Part shown: positions 26,257 through 33,842 of the stretch, piece after piece | Layout: each line of letters begins with the position of its first letter | Numbering within the stretch: position 1 is the first letter of the stretch | Assembly (NCBI RefSeq): GCF_946478885.1 | Contig: NZ_CAMLDX010000027.1 | Location: 1 to 36,562 of the forward strand | Source of the DNA: an uncultured Bacillus sp. | GTDB taxonomy: Bacteria > Bacillota > Bacilli > Bacillales_B > DSM-18226 | Reading direction: 5' to 3' | DNA: 36,562 bases | The notes under the pieces: model-generated | Databases searched by the model: none | Told to the model about the DNA's origin: nothing | The model's input: the letters and a program-made list of their open reading frames with translations, nothing else | Program-made: the position numbers and the translations under genes

Positions 26257-27054
26257 GTGGAAAATGGAAAAATCGTCTCTATCGAAGATAGAATTCCAAA
26301 ATTAAAGCAGCAGCGGAAGAAAAGAGCCAATCGCAGACTGATCCTGCTTTTATTGTTATTTTTTTTGCTGATAGCTTGTATCATCTATTTTCAGTCTCCC
26401 ATAAGCCAAGTAAAGACCATTAATATTTCTGGAAATAGAGGATATTCAGTAAAAGAGATCACTGAATCTGCCGATATTTCAAATGATACAAATATATGGA
26501 AAGTGAAGGGAAAGGTTGTAGAGGGTAAATTAAAAAGGTTACCAGAAATTAAAGAGGCTGATGTGCAGATACGTTGGTTTAATACTGTCTCTATTCAAAT
26601 AGAAGAATATAGCAGGATTGCCTATATTTCAAAAGGGAAATTTTTTCTTCCGGTTTTAGAAAACGGAACAGTGCTTGAAGATAAAAAAACATCTTCTCTT
26701 CCTTTGAATGCTCCTGTCCTTTATAGTTTTTCCGAAGGAGAAAAATTAAAAGTGATGATAGAAAGCCTGGAAAAACTTCCTCCAGAAGTTTTAAATTCCA
26801 TATCTGAGATTCATCATACTCCGAAAAAAACGGACGCCTATCATATTTCCCTCTTTATGAATGACGGAAATGAAGTGAATGCGACGATTAAAACTTTTGC
26901 TGAAAAGATGTCTCATTATCCTTCGATACTAAGTCAGCTGGGTTCGGATAAAAAGGGAATTATAGATTTGGAGGTTGGATCATACTTTAAAGCTTATGAA
27001 CAGGCAGAAGGAGATGATCTAAGTGGATCCGAAGAAGATCGTCAAGAAGAATAA
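26257..27054 (+). CDS. divIB: Cell division protein DivIB (FtsQ family)
   Basis: A 265-residue bitopic protein. It has a basic cytoplasmic tail (1-27, with the run KQQRKKRANRR), one transmembrane helix (about 28-45), a POTRA domain (about 50-118, starting VKTINISGN) and a FtsQ-type beta domain. DivIB joins FtsL and DivIC to regulate septal PBP2B/FtsW. The start is GTG 26257, 5 bases after GGGGTG, and the N-terminus IVSIEDRIPKLKQQRK matches relatives. The last 32 bases overlap ylxW in another frame. Confidence 0.93.
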   Translation: MENGKIVSIEDRIPKLKQQRKKRANRRLILLLLLFFLLIACIIYFQSPISQVKTINISGNRGYSVKEITESADISNDTNIWKVKGKVVEGKLKRLPEIKEADVQIRWFNTVSIQIEEYSRIAYISKGKFFLPVLENGTVLEDKKTSSLPLNAPVLYSFSEGEKLKVMIESLEKLPPEVLNSISEIHHTPKKTDAYHISLFMNDGNEVNATIKTFAEKMSHYPSILSQLGSDKKGIIDLEVGSYFKAYEQAEGDDLSGSEEDRQEE

Positions 27055-27733
27055 GGTCATTATTACGATCGTTTGCCTTGTGTTTGGCTTCTTGGTCTCC
27101 TTTTCTTATCATTTAACGAAAAACCAGGGGAATAAATCGAATATCACCAGTAGTCAGTTTGAGAGGGATATGGAATTAAAAGACGAACTGATTAAGCAGG
27201 AAGAAAAAAATCAAAATCTGCAAAAAGAGCTTGCGAAAAAGCAGCAGCAAGTATTAGAGATTGAAAAGCAATTATCGAATGAAGCACAAATTTATTTTAA
27301 TTTGGCTGAGGATGCAGAAAAATACCGTATGTATTTAGGAAAAGTAAAGGTAAAAGGCGAAGGGGTGCAGGTTACGTTAGCTGACGGCAATTACCATCCG
27401 AACGAAGAAACTGCCAATAATTATATCGTTCATGAGCACCATGTATTTAAGGTCATTAATGAACTGTATATTTCCGGGGCAAGTGCTGTTGCCATCAATG
27501 GGCAGCGACTGACACGCCAATCCTATATTCTTTGCAATGGCCCTGTCATTGAGGTGGATGGCTATCAGCATCCCGCACCTTTTGTTATTACGGCTATCGG
27601 CAATCCTAATACGATGGCAGAGGCTTTAATCATTCAGGATGGTATAAGAGATTTATTGGTAAATGAAAATGTACAATTTTCACTCGAAAAAAAAGAACAA
27701 GTCGTCATCAATGCCATCTATGGCAACCAATAA
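27023..27733 (+). CDS. ylxW: DUF881 family membrane protein YlxW
   Basis: A 236-residue protein with a basic N-terminus, one transmembrane helix (about 11-29), a coiled coil (about 45-88) and an extracytoplasmic DUF881 domain. That domain includes the conserved GAEAIAINGQRL-like segment ISGASAVAINGQRL. It is the first of two adjacent DUF881 paralogues, always found between divIB and ftsA in Bacillaceae; a link to division is likely but the molecular role is unknown. GTG 27023 has AAGGAG at 27008-27013 and lies 32 bases inside divIB, so translation is coupled. Confidence 0.88.
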   Translation: MDPKKIVKKNKVIITIVCLVFGFLVSFSYHLTKNQGNKSNITSSQFERDMELKDELIKQEEKNQNLQKELAKKQQQVLEIEKQLSNEAQIYFNLAEDAEKYRMYLGKVKVKGEGVQVTLADGNYHPNEETANNYIVHEHHVFKVINELYISGASAVAINGQRLTRQSYILCNGPVIEVDGYQHPAPFVITAIGNPNTMAEALIIQDGIRDLLVNENVQFSLEKKEQVVINAIYGNQ

Positions 27734-27758
27734 AGACTAGAAGGCAGGGGGATCGGAC

Positions 27759-28481
27759 ATTAAAAATAAAAAATTTATCAGTATGACGATTATTACTTTT
27801 ATTATCGGCTTTATGATGGCTGTACAATTTCAAACCGTTCGAGAGCCTGTTGTCCGTGATACCCGCGATTCAAGACAGCTTAGGGAGGATCTACTGAAGG
27901 AAAAAGAAAGGCAGTTAAGTCTCACACGCGAGATCCAATCAAATGAGGAAAAACTGCAAAAATATGAAACAGAAAGAGCCCAAAGTAAGTGGGAAATTCT
28001 CAAGGAAACACTGAATGAGCTGAAGGCAGAGGCTGGCATGACAGAAGTTGAGGGGCCCGGAATAGTGATTGGCATTGAACCCCTTGAAGAAGAGCTTTTG
28101 CTTGGAAAACCGGTACAATCTATTTCACCGGATTTAATACGACAACTCATAAATGAATTAAATCAATATGGGGCAAAGGAAATTTCGATAGATGACCAGC
28201 GATTGATTAATTCGACAGTGATTCGCGACATAAATGGTGAAACAAAGGTTGACGGATACGCGCTAACCAGATTTCCCATTAAGATAAAAGTGATTGTTAA
28301 GAATGCTGAAAATGCTGAAAGACTGTATAAGCAGATGCAGGTGTCCAAATCGGCAGATGACTTTTTTATTGATAATTTTCGATTATCCATTTCAGAACCT
28401 CAGTCAAAAGTAGTGATAGCGGCGTATCAGGATACAATAAGAATCCGAAATTTAGAACTTGCCGAAATTAAAGGAGGGTGA
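27759..28481 (+). CDS. ylxX: DUF881 family membrane protein YlxX, probable ATT start
   Basis: The second DUF881 paralogue: a transmembrane helix near the N-terminus, a coiled coil (about 35-90) and the DUF881 domain (with VEGPGIVIGIEP and GAKEISIDDQRLI). An in-frame TAG at 27738 limits where it can begin, and no ATG, GTG, TTG or CTG lies between that stop and ATG 27783. ATG 27783 has no ribosome binding site and would start inside the hydrophobic segment. ATT 27759 lies 6-7 bases after AGGGGG and gives a lysine-rich NKKF N-terminus and 240 residues, close to relatives. I therefore take ATT as the start (inference). The gene overlaps the sbp ribosome binding site. Confidence 0.78.
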   Translation: MKNKKFISMTIITFIIGFMMAVQFQTVREPVVRDTRDSRQLREDLLKEKERQLSLTREIQSNEEKLQKYETERAQSKWEILKETLNELKAEAGMTEVEGPGIVIGIEPLEEELLLGKPVQSISPDLIRQLINELNQYGAKEISIDDQRLINSTVIRDINGETKVDGYALTRFPIKIKVIVKNAENAERLYKQMQVSKSADDFFIDNFRLSISEPQSKVVIAAYQDTIRIRNLELAEIKGG

Positions 28482-28483
28482 AT

Positions 28484-28837
28484 ATGTGGCTTCCCATACT
28501 CGGGTTACTTATTGGTTTGATTCTGGGGATGCTCACGGATATTAGAATTCCGGTTGAGTATTCTAACTATTTATCGATTGCCGTACTTGCTGCGCTTGAT
28601 ACGTTGCTTGGAGGGATCAGAGCCTACCTGCAGGGGATATATGATGAAAAGGTGTTTGTTTCAGGTTTCTTCTTCAATATAATCCTGGCTGCAAGTTTAG
28701 CTTTTCTAGGTGTACATCTTGGTGTAGACTTGTATTTAGCAGCAGTGTTTGCATTCGGTGTAAGACTGTTTCAAAATATTGCGGTTATCCGCAGAATTAT
28801 TATAACGAAAATGTCAATGAAGAAAGAAAAAATGTAA
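28484..28837 (+). CDS. sbp: Small basic protein Sbp (DUF1290)
   Basis: A 117-residue membrane protein with three or four hydrophobic segments and a basic C-terminus (RRIIITKMSMKKEKM). The stretch NYLSIAVLAALDTLLGGIRA (about 28-47) is the hallmark of the family, and GFFFNIILA and FAFGVRLFQNIAVIRR are also conserved. The gene is always placed between ylxX and ftsA; its function is not established. ATG 28484 gives MWLPILG, six bases after AAGGAGG; the GTG at 28478 overlaps that site. Confidence 0.92.
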   Translation: MWLPILGLLIGLILGMLTDIRIPVEYSNYLSIAVLAALDTLLGGIRAYLQGIYDEKVFVSGFFFNIILAASLAFLGVHLGVDLYLAAVFAFGVRLFQNIAVIRRIIITKMSMKKEKM

Positions 28838-28856
28838 AAAATTATATTTTTAGAAA

Positions 28857-28881
28857 GGGAAATAATTTAGCTTTGCCGAAT
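28857..28881 (+). promoter_or_regulatory. Possible sigma-H promoter of ftsAZ
   Basis: GGGAAAT (28857-28863) matches the sigma-H -35 consensus AGGAWWT at six of seven positions. CGAAT (28877-28881) lies 13 bases later and fits the -10 core. In B. subtilis one of the ftsAZ promoters is sigma-H dependent and boosts division proteins at sporulation onset. Two GCATACA repeats downstream (28919-28936) are unexplained. Confidence 0.45.
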
Positions 28882-29033
28882 ATTTCTAAGATATAAGTGA
28901 CATATCATGATCAAAGACGCATACAACAGCATACACTTTATTGCAATAACGAAATAGAAAGTGTGTGCGGAAGCTTTATTCTTTAATTAATTGACTCGCT
29001 AAAAACAGTAATTGTAAAGGGAGGTGCCATAGA

Positions 29034-30317
29034 ATGAACAGCAATGAAATATATGTGAGCCTTGACATCGGTACATCCAGTGTGAAAGTTATCATAGGTG
29101 AAATGGTCAATGACTCGTTAAATATTATCGGAGTAGGCAATGTTCCATCTGAAGGACTGCGTAAAGGTTCGATTGTTGACATAGATGAGACCGTTCATTC
29201 TATTCGAAGAGCAATAGAACAGGCTGAAAGAATGATAGGCATGGATATCAGGACTGTAATTGTAGGAATTACAGGCAACCATGTTGTGCTTCAGCCATCT
29301 CATGGTGTTGTTGCTGTTTCGAGTGAAAACAGAGAGATCAGCGATGAGGATGTCGCAAGAGTGATTGATGCTGCACAAGTGGTTTCCGTTCCCCCGGAAA
29401 GAGAGATTATTGATGTGATTCCGAAGCAATTTATTGTCGATGGACTAGACGAGATAAATGATCCGCGCGGTATGATCGGCGTTAGGCTCGAAATGGAAGG
29501 CACTATCATAACTGGATCTAAAACGATTCTACATAATATATTACGATGTGTGGAAAGAGCAGGTTTGGAAATATTAGACATAACTCTACAGCCGTTAGCT
29601 GCTGGAGCATTTGCCCTGTCAAAGGATGAAAAAAATCTAGGTGTGGCTCTAATCGATATCGGCGGAGGGTCTACCACAATAGCATTGTTTGAACAAGGAG
29701 GGCTACAGGCCACTACTGTTCTTCCTGTCGGCGGTGACCATATTACAAAAGACATTTCAATTGGGCTCAGAACATCCTCAGAGGATGCAGAAAAGACCAA
29801 AATCAAATATGGCTATGCTTTTTATGATCACGCTTCTGAGGACGTTGTGTTCAGTGTTCCTATCATTGGCAGCGATCAGCATCAGCAATTCAATCAGCTG
29901 GAAGTCAGCGATATTATCGAAGCGAGAATTGAAGAGATATTTGAGTTAGTTCAGCGGGAATTGAAGCAAATGGGAGTGTCTGATTTAGCGGGTGGATATG
30001 TATTGACAGGCGGTGTGGCTAATACACCTGGTATACTTGAGCTGGCACAGGAAGTATTCCAGAATCGTGTTCGTGTCGCGCTTCCTGATTATATCGGAGT
30101 AAGGGAACCACAATATACGACAGCTGTCGGATTAATAAAATATGCCTATAAAAACGCAAGGCTTCAAGGAAAGCAGATGGGATCGCCTGCAGTCTCCCAT
30201 GAACAGAAGGAAAAACGGCCATCAAAATCAACTCAATCAAAGCCGAAATCTGAAAAACCACAGGAGGAAAAGGTTTCATCAAAGGTGAAGAAGTTTTTTG
30301 GCTTATTTTTTGAGTAA
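29034..30317 (+). CDS. ftsA: Cell division protein FtsA
   Basis: FtsA is the actin-like protein that tethers FtsZ to the membrane. The 427-residue protein has the phosphate-1 motif SLDIGTSSVKV (9-19), the 1C subdomain unique to FtsA, phosphate-2 ALIDIGGGSTT (about 205-215) and the adenosine motif GGYVLTGGVANTPG. It ends with a lysine/glutamine-rich linker and the amphipathic membrane-binding helix VKKFFGLFFE. ATG 29034 follows AAGGGAGGTG. It is transcribed with ftsZ, which begins 82 bases after the stop. Confidence 0.97.
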   Translation: MNSNEIYVSLDIGTSSVKVIIGEMVNDSLNIIGVGNVPSEGLRKGSIVDIDETVHSIRRAIEQAERMIGMDIRTVIVGITGNHVVLQPSHGVVAVSSENREISDEDVARVIDAAQVVSVPPEREIIDVIPKQFIVDGLDEINDPRGMIGVRLEMEGTIITGSKTILHNILRCVERAGLEILDITLQPLAAGAFALSKDEKNLGVALIDIGGGSTTIALFEQGGLQATTVLPVGGDHITKDISIGLRTSSEDAEKTKIKYGYAFYDHASEDVVFSVPIIGSDQHQQFNQLEVSDIIEARIEEIFELVQRELKQMGVSDLAGGYVLTGGVANTPGILELAQEVFQNRVRVALPDYIGVREPQYTTAVGLIKYAYKNARLQGKQMGSPAVSHEQKEKRPSKSTQSKPKSEKPQEEKVSSKVKKFFGLFFE

Positions 30318-30399
30318 CTACGTAAAAAATATACGGATATAATGTAGCAGTTTAAGGTGCAATGCTAACAGGAATATCGACGAATTAGGAGGATTTGTC

Positions 30400-31542
30400 A
30401 TGCTGGAATTCGAAACAAGTGTGGAGACATTAGCGACGATAAAAGTAATTGGTGTCGGCGGCGGTGGGAATAATGCTGTCAACCGTATGATAGAGCATGG
30501 AGTACAGGGAGTAGAATTTATTGCTGTTAATACAGATGCACAAGCATTAAATCTTTCCAAGGCCGAGGTGAAAATGCAAATTGGTGCAAAGTTAACAAGA
30601 GGACTGGGTGCCGGGGCAAATCCGGAGGTAGGAAAGAAGGCTGCGGAGGAGAGTAAGGAAGCGGTTGAGGAAGCATTAAAAGGTGCCGATATGGTCTTTG
30701 TTACGGCTGGAATGGGCGGTGGAACAGGAACAGGTGCTGCACCAGTAATTGCGCAAATCGCCAGGGATCTAGGGGCGTTAACCGTTGGTGTTGTAACGAG
30801 GCCATTTACATTTGAAGGCCGGAAGCGTGCGACACAGGCAGCGGGCGGAATTGCTGCGATGAAAGAGTCTGTAGATACACTGATCGTGATTCCAAATGAT
30901 CGCTTATTAGAAATTGTAGACAAGAGCACACCGATGCTGGAAGCATTCAGGGAAGCGGATAATGTTCTTCGTCAAGGGGTACAAGGGATCTCTGACTTAA
31001 TCGCTGTTCCTGGTTTAATCAATCTGGATTTTGCTGATGTAAAAACCATTATGTCCAATAAAGGCTCTGCTCTAATGGGAATAGGCATTTCCGGAGGGGA
31101 AAATCGAGCAACGGAAGCTGCAAAGAAGGCCATTTCCTCACCATTGCTTGAAACATCCATTGATGGAGCACAAGGTGTATTGTTAAATATTACAGGGGGA
31201 TCAAATTTAAGTCTATATGAGGTGCAGGAAGCGGCAGACATTGTTGCAAGTGCATCTGATCAGGATGTAAATATGATCTTTGGCTCAGTGATTAATGAGA
31301 ACTTGAAGGATGAAATTGTTGTAACTGTTATCGCAACCGGATTTAATGAAGAAGTTGCCGAACCGAAACCTTTAAGACCTTCCTTTGGTCAGACGCAAAA
31401 AACGGCAGCTGCGACGGCAAAACGAGAAATCAAAAAAGAAGAACCGCAAATCGAACCGTCTAAAATAACGAACAATCCGCAGCATACAGAGGAAACACTT
31501 GATATTCCAACATTTTTAAGGAATAGAAACAGAAGGAGATAA
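30400..31542 (+). CDS. ftsZ: Cell division protein FtsZ
   Basis: The tubulin-like GTPase that forms the division ring. The 380-residue protein has the T1 loop [11 protein letters not shown] (18-28), the T4 tubulin signature GGGTGTG (106-112) and the T7 synergy loop NLDFAD (208-213), whose aspartates complete the catalytic site of the neighbouring subunit. A variable linker (about 320-363) leads to the C-terminal tail [13 protein letters not shown], which binds FtsA, SepF, EzrA and ZapA. ATG 30400 follows AGGAGGA. A perfect terminator ends the ftsAZ unit. A 203-residue antisense frame over its 5' half is a shadow. Confidence 0.99.
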   Translation: MLEFETSVETLATIKVIGVGGGGNNAVNRMIEHGVQGVEFIAVNTDAQALNLSKAEVKMQIGAKLTRGLGAGANPEVGKKAAEESKEAVEEALKGADMVFVTAGMGGGTGTGAAPVIAQIARDLGALTVGVVTRPFTFEGRKRATQAAGGIAAMKESVDTLIVIPNDRLLEIVDKSTPMLEAFREADNVLRQGVQGISDLIAVPGLINLDFADVKTIMSNKGSALMGIGISGGENRATEAAKKAISSPLLETSIDGAQGVLLNITGGSNLSLYEVQEAADIVASASDQDVNMIFGSVINENLKDEIVVTVIATGFNEEVAEPKPLRPSFGQTQKTAAATAKREIKKEEPQIEPSKITNNPQHTEETLDIPTFLRNRNRRR

Positions 31543-31549
31543 TTTGATT

Positions 31550-31573
31550 AGCTTGCTTTGCAAGCTTTTTTTT
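31550..31573 (+). terminator. Intrinsic terminator after ftsZ
   Basis: AGCTTGC (31550-31556) pairs perfectly with GCAAGCT (31560-31566) around TTT, followed by a run of T bases. Confidence 0.93.
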
Positions 31574-31593
31574 ATGCTAAATATACTGAATAC

Positions 31594-31626
31594 GCATAGC
31601 TGCATCCTGCAGACTGTGCTTTTTTT
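31594..31626 (+). terminator. Second terminator downstream of ftsZ
   Basis: An imperfect stem (31594-31604 with 31608-31619; one bulge, one wobble) is followed by T7. It backs up the ftsZ terminator and insulates spoIIGA. Confidence 0.7.
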
Positions 31627-31755
31627 ATTTCCCGGAAAAGAATGACAGTTTTAAGCGGCAACAGCTTGAAATTAGAGGGAATGCTTTTTTGAAAAAACAT
31701 GGCTGACAAAAAACACGATAAAAGACGAAAAATTCTGTTTTTTTATACTCAGAAA

Positions 31756-31789
31756 GTGACACACTTCAGCACTTGCTATAAGCTATACT
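31756..31789 (+). promoter_or_regulatory. spoIIG promoter with 22-base spacer
   Basis: GTGACA (31756-31761) and TATACT (31784-31789) are 22 bases apart. The B. subtilis spoIIG promoter is known for this over-long spacing, which makes it silent until phosphorylated Spo0A repositions sigma-A RNA polymerase. The match in spacing and location supports the same mechanism here; the Spo0A boxes themselves are not clear. Confidence 0.65.
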
Positions 31790-31878
31790 TTTTCCTAACA
31801 GATTGATAGAAACCAAACTATTCAGTGATATTAGGGAAAATCAAGTCTATTAAACAAGAAAGTTAGGGAGGAACTCGA

Positions 31879-32805
31879 TTGGCTGTTTATTTGGATATTA
31901 TTTGGCTGTTGAATCTGATGTTTGACAGCCTCCTTTTATACTTAACAGCTGTTATTTTGAAGAGGGAATTTCGCTATTGGAGACTTTTTGTAGGAGGGAT
32001 GATTGGTTCTCTTATTATCATATTATCTGTTACCCCCTTGCATGCTTATGCAGGGCATCCACTGATAAAATTAGTCTTCTCCATTTTGATGGTGTTAACG
32101 GTATTTGGCTATAAGCGTTTCAAATATTTTATCAGTGGACTTTTGCTTTTTTATTTGATTACCTTTCTCGTTGGAGGAACATTAATTGGCGTTCATTACT
32201 TTATTCAGTTTGATATGAATCTTTCGTCCTCTTTATTTTTAGCCAGTATCAGAGGTTTTGGCGATCCGATAAGCTGGTTGTTTGTGGTAATAGGATTCCC
32301 TCTGGCTTGGCATTTTTCCAAAAGCAATCTCGAAAAAATAGAAGTTGCAAAAATTCAGCACAACCAGCTGCTCAAGCTTGACATTGTGATTGACGGTAAA
32401 ACCTATCATTTTACAGGTTTAGTCGATAGCGGGAATCAGTTATATGATCCCATTACGAAAATGCCAGTTATGTTTGTATCAGTGAAAAAAATAGCAGAGG
32501 AGCTTCCGGAAACATTACAATTGATTGCCCTACATTCAGAACAAGTGATTATGGGGAAACAATCTATTGCCCCAGAGTGGGAGAACAAAATGCGAATAAT
32601 CCCATTCAAGGTGATGGGACAAGAGCATCAATTAGTCGTTGCTGTAAAACCAGACTATATTACAGTTTATCAGAATGATGAAGCCATTGTTGTAGAAAAA
32701 GGACTTGTTTCGTTTACCATGCAGGAGCTGTCATCTGATGATGCCTTCCAATGCATCGTTCATCCAAAAATGCTCAATGGGATACGAAAGGCGGCATCTG
32801 CTTAA
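31879..32805 (+). CDS. spoIIGA: Sporulation sigma-E factor processing peptidase SpoIIGA
   Basis: A 308-residue membrane aspartic protease that cleaves pro-sigma-E after activation by SpoIIR across the forespore membrane. Five transmembrane helices fill the first ~150 residues. The cytoplasmic protease domain contains LVDSGNQLYDP, with catalytic Asp183 in D-S-G, the same position as in B. subtilis. It works as a dimer with one Asp per subunit, like retroviral proteases. TTG 31879 lies 7 bases after GGGAGG. It is the first gene of the spoIIG operon, followed by a 164-base spacer and then sigE, its substrate. Confidence 0.96.
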   Translation: MAVYLDIIWLLNLMFDSLLLYLTAVILKREFRYWRLFVGGMIGSLIIILSVTPLHAYAGHPLIKLVFSILMVLTVFGYKRFKYFISGLLLFYLITFLVGGTLIGVHYFIQFDMNLSSSLFLASIRGFGDPISWLFVVIGFPLAWHFSKSNLEKIEVAKIQHNQLLKLDIVIDGKTYHFTGLVDSGNQLYDPITKMPVMFVSVKKIAEELPETLQLIALHSEQVIMGKQSIAPEWENKMRIIPFKVMGQEHQLVVAVKPDYITVYQNDEAIVVEKGLVSFTMQELSSDDAFQCIVHPKMLNGIRKAASA

Positions 32806-32969
32806 TGGTCGGGCATGGTTTATAACCCGTACAATTCTACATGGGGGCATTCGGACCTTCAAAGTGCACTCCCGAATTCAACATATTGCAAGGGGATACA
32901 GAGCTGCCTCGTGCTTGATTATTCGTGGACACTCCATAAGCAAATAGTAGTTTTACAAGGAGGATTTAG
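32806..32969 (+). other. Spacer within the spoIIG operon
   Basis: These 164 bases between spoIIGA and sigE contain GGTTTATAACC (palindrome, 32817-32827) and a 6-bp stem ATTCGG/CCGAAT (32849-32854 with 32872-32877). There is no terminator and no recognisable promoter. A short frame crossing it (32705-32947) has no ribosome binding site and looks spurious. Purpose unknown. Confidence 0.4.
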
Positions 32970-33689
32970 ATGAAGAATATTAAACTTCGCTTATCTTACT
33001 ATTGGTATAAATTATTAATCAAGCTAGGCTTAAAATCCGATGAAATATATTATATTGGCGGAAGTGAAGCTTTACCGCCTCCATTAAGTAAAGAAGAAGA
33101 AGAAGTCTTGCTTAAAAAGCTCCCATTGGGAGATAAGGCAGCCAGATCGATCCTGATTGAAAGAAACTTAAGATTGGTTGTCTACATTGCCAGAAAATTT
33201 GAGAATACAGGAATTAATATCGAAGATTTAATTAGTATCGGAACCATCGGGTTAATCAAAGCAGTCAATACCTTTAATCCGGAAAAGAAAATCAAGCTGG
33301 CTACATATGCATCGCGGTGCATTGAAAATGAAATCCTTATGTATTTAAGAAGAAATAATAAAATTCGCTCAGAAGTTTCATTCGATGAACCATTGAATAT
33401 TGATTGGGATGGAAATGAACTATTATTGTCCGATGTACTGGGGACAGATGATGATATCATTACCAAGGATTTGGAGGCAAATGTTGATAAAAAACTGTTA
33501 TTAAAGGCTCTTCACCAGCTTTCAGAGCGTGAAAAGCAGATTATGGAACTCCGCTTCGGACTTGGAAATGGAGAGGAAAAAACACAAAAGGATGTTGCCG
33601 ATATGTTGGGTATTTCACAATCTTATATATCCAGACTTGAAAAAAGAATTATCAAACGATTGAAAAAAGAATTTAATAAAATGGTCTAA
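32970..33689 (+). CDS. sigE: RNA polymerase sporulation sigma factor sigma-E (pro-form)
   Basis: The early mother-cell sigma factor, 239 residues. The N-terminal propeptide (about 27-29 residues, amphipathic, with [13 protein letters not shown]) tethers it to the membrane until SpoIIGA cuts near the EIYYIGGS segment. Region 2 is visible as [13 protein letters not shown] through [18 protein letters not shown], and region 4.2 as the helix-turn-helix [20 protein letters not shown]. The protein is nearly identical by eye to the B. subtilis factor. ATG 32970 follows AAGGAGGA. Its predicted targets in this window include ylbJ and spoVD. Confidence 0.98.
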   Translation: MKNIKLRLSYYWYKLLIKLGLKSDEIYYIGGSEALPPPLSKEEEEVLLKKLPLGDKAARSILIERNLRLVVYIARKFENTGINIEDLISIGTIGLIKAVNTFNPEKKIKLATYASRCIENEILMYLRRNNKIRSEVSFDEPLNIDWDGNELLLSDVLGTDDDIITKDLEANVDKKLLLKALHQLSEREKQIMELRFGLGNGEEKTQKDVADMLGISQSYISRLEKRIIKRLKKEFNKMV

Positions 33690-33790
33690 ATAAATTTTTT
33701 ATCGCAAAACGGCGGGAATCATCAGGCATTGAGAGACTTTATCTACTTTTGAAACCTTTTCGTCTGTTTCCACTGTGCATATTTTTCCTT

Positions 33791-33834
33791 ACAGGGGAGA
33801 TACTGTTTTTTGTACAGCAGCTCCTGTGAGGAGG
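33791..33834 (+). promoter_or_regulatory. sigG leader with alternative hairpins around the ribosome binding site
   Basis: The ribosome binding site AGGAGG (33829-33834) can pair with CTCCT (33821-33825) in a tight 5-bp hairpin with a GTG loop. The same CTCCTGT (33821-33827) can instead pair with ACAGGGGAG (33791-33799), allowing a 2-base bulge. The two structures exclude each other. A GCATA at 33777 with GATACTG at 33799 (17-base spacer) resembles a forespore sigma-F/G promoter. From memory, B. subtilis sigG also has a leader hairpin and a weak start codon that limit translation. Confidence 0.55.
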
Positions 33835-33842
33835 GAAATGGA

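Larger units (their letters stand above)
31543..31878 (+). other. Intergenic region ftsZ-spoIIGA
   Basis: This 336-base stretch holds two terminators, then the spoIIG control region. Weak 0A-box-like heptamers occur at 31704-31710 (TGACAAA), 31714-31720 and 31723-31729 (AGACGAA), compared with the Spo0A box TGTCGAA. A promoter with 22-base spacing follows. No coding potential is seen, and the extracellular protease gene found at this place in B. subtilis is absent. Confidence 0.65.

Noticed and set aside
29300..29806. Minus-strand frame of 168 codons opposite ftsA
   Set aside because: Antisense shadow with biased composition, no start signal and no motif.
30318..30929. Minus-strand frame of 203 codons opposite ftsZ
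   Set aside because: Antisense to the highly conserved GTPase domain; its Ala/Pro/Val-rich translation follows from ftsZ codon use, and nothing supports expression.
32705..32947. Eighty-codon frame across the spoIIGA-sigE junction
   Set aside because: It overlaps the end of spoIIGA out of frame, has no ribosome binding site, and its translation has no recognisable features.
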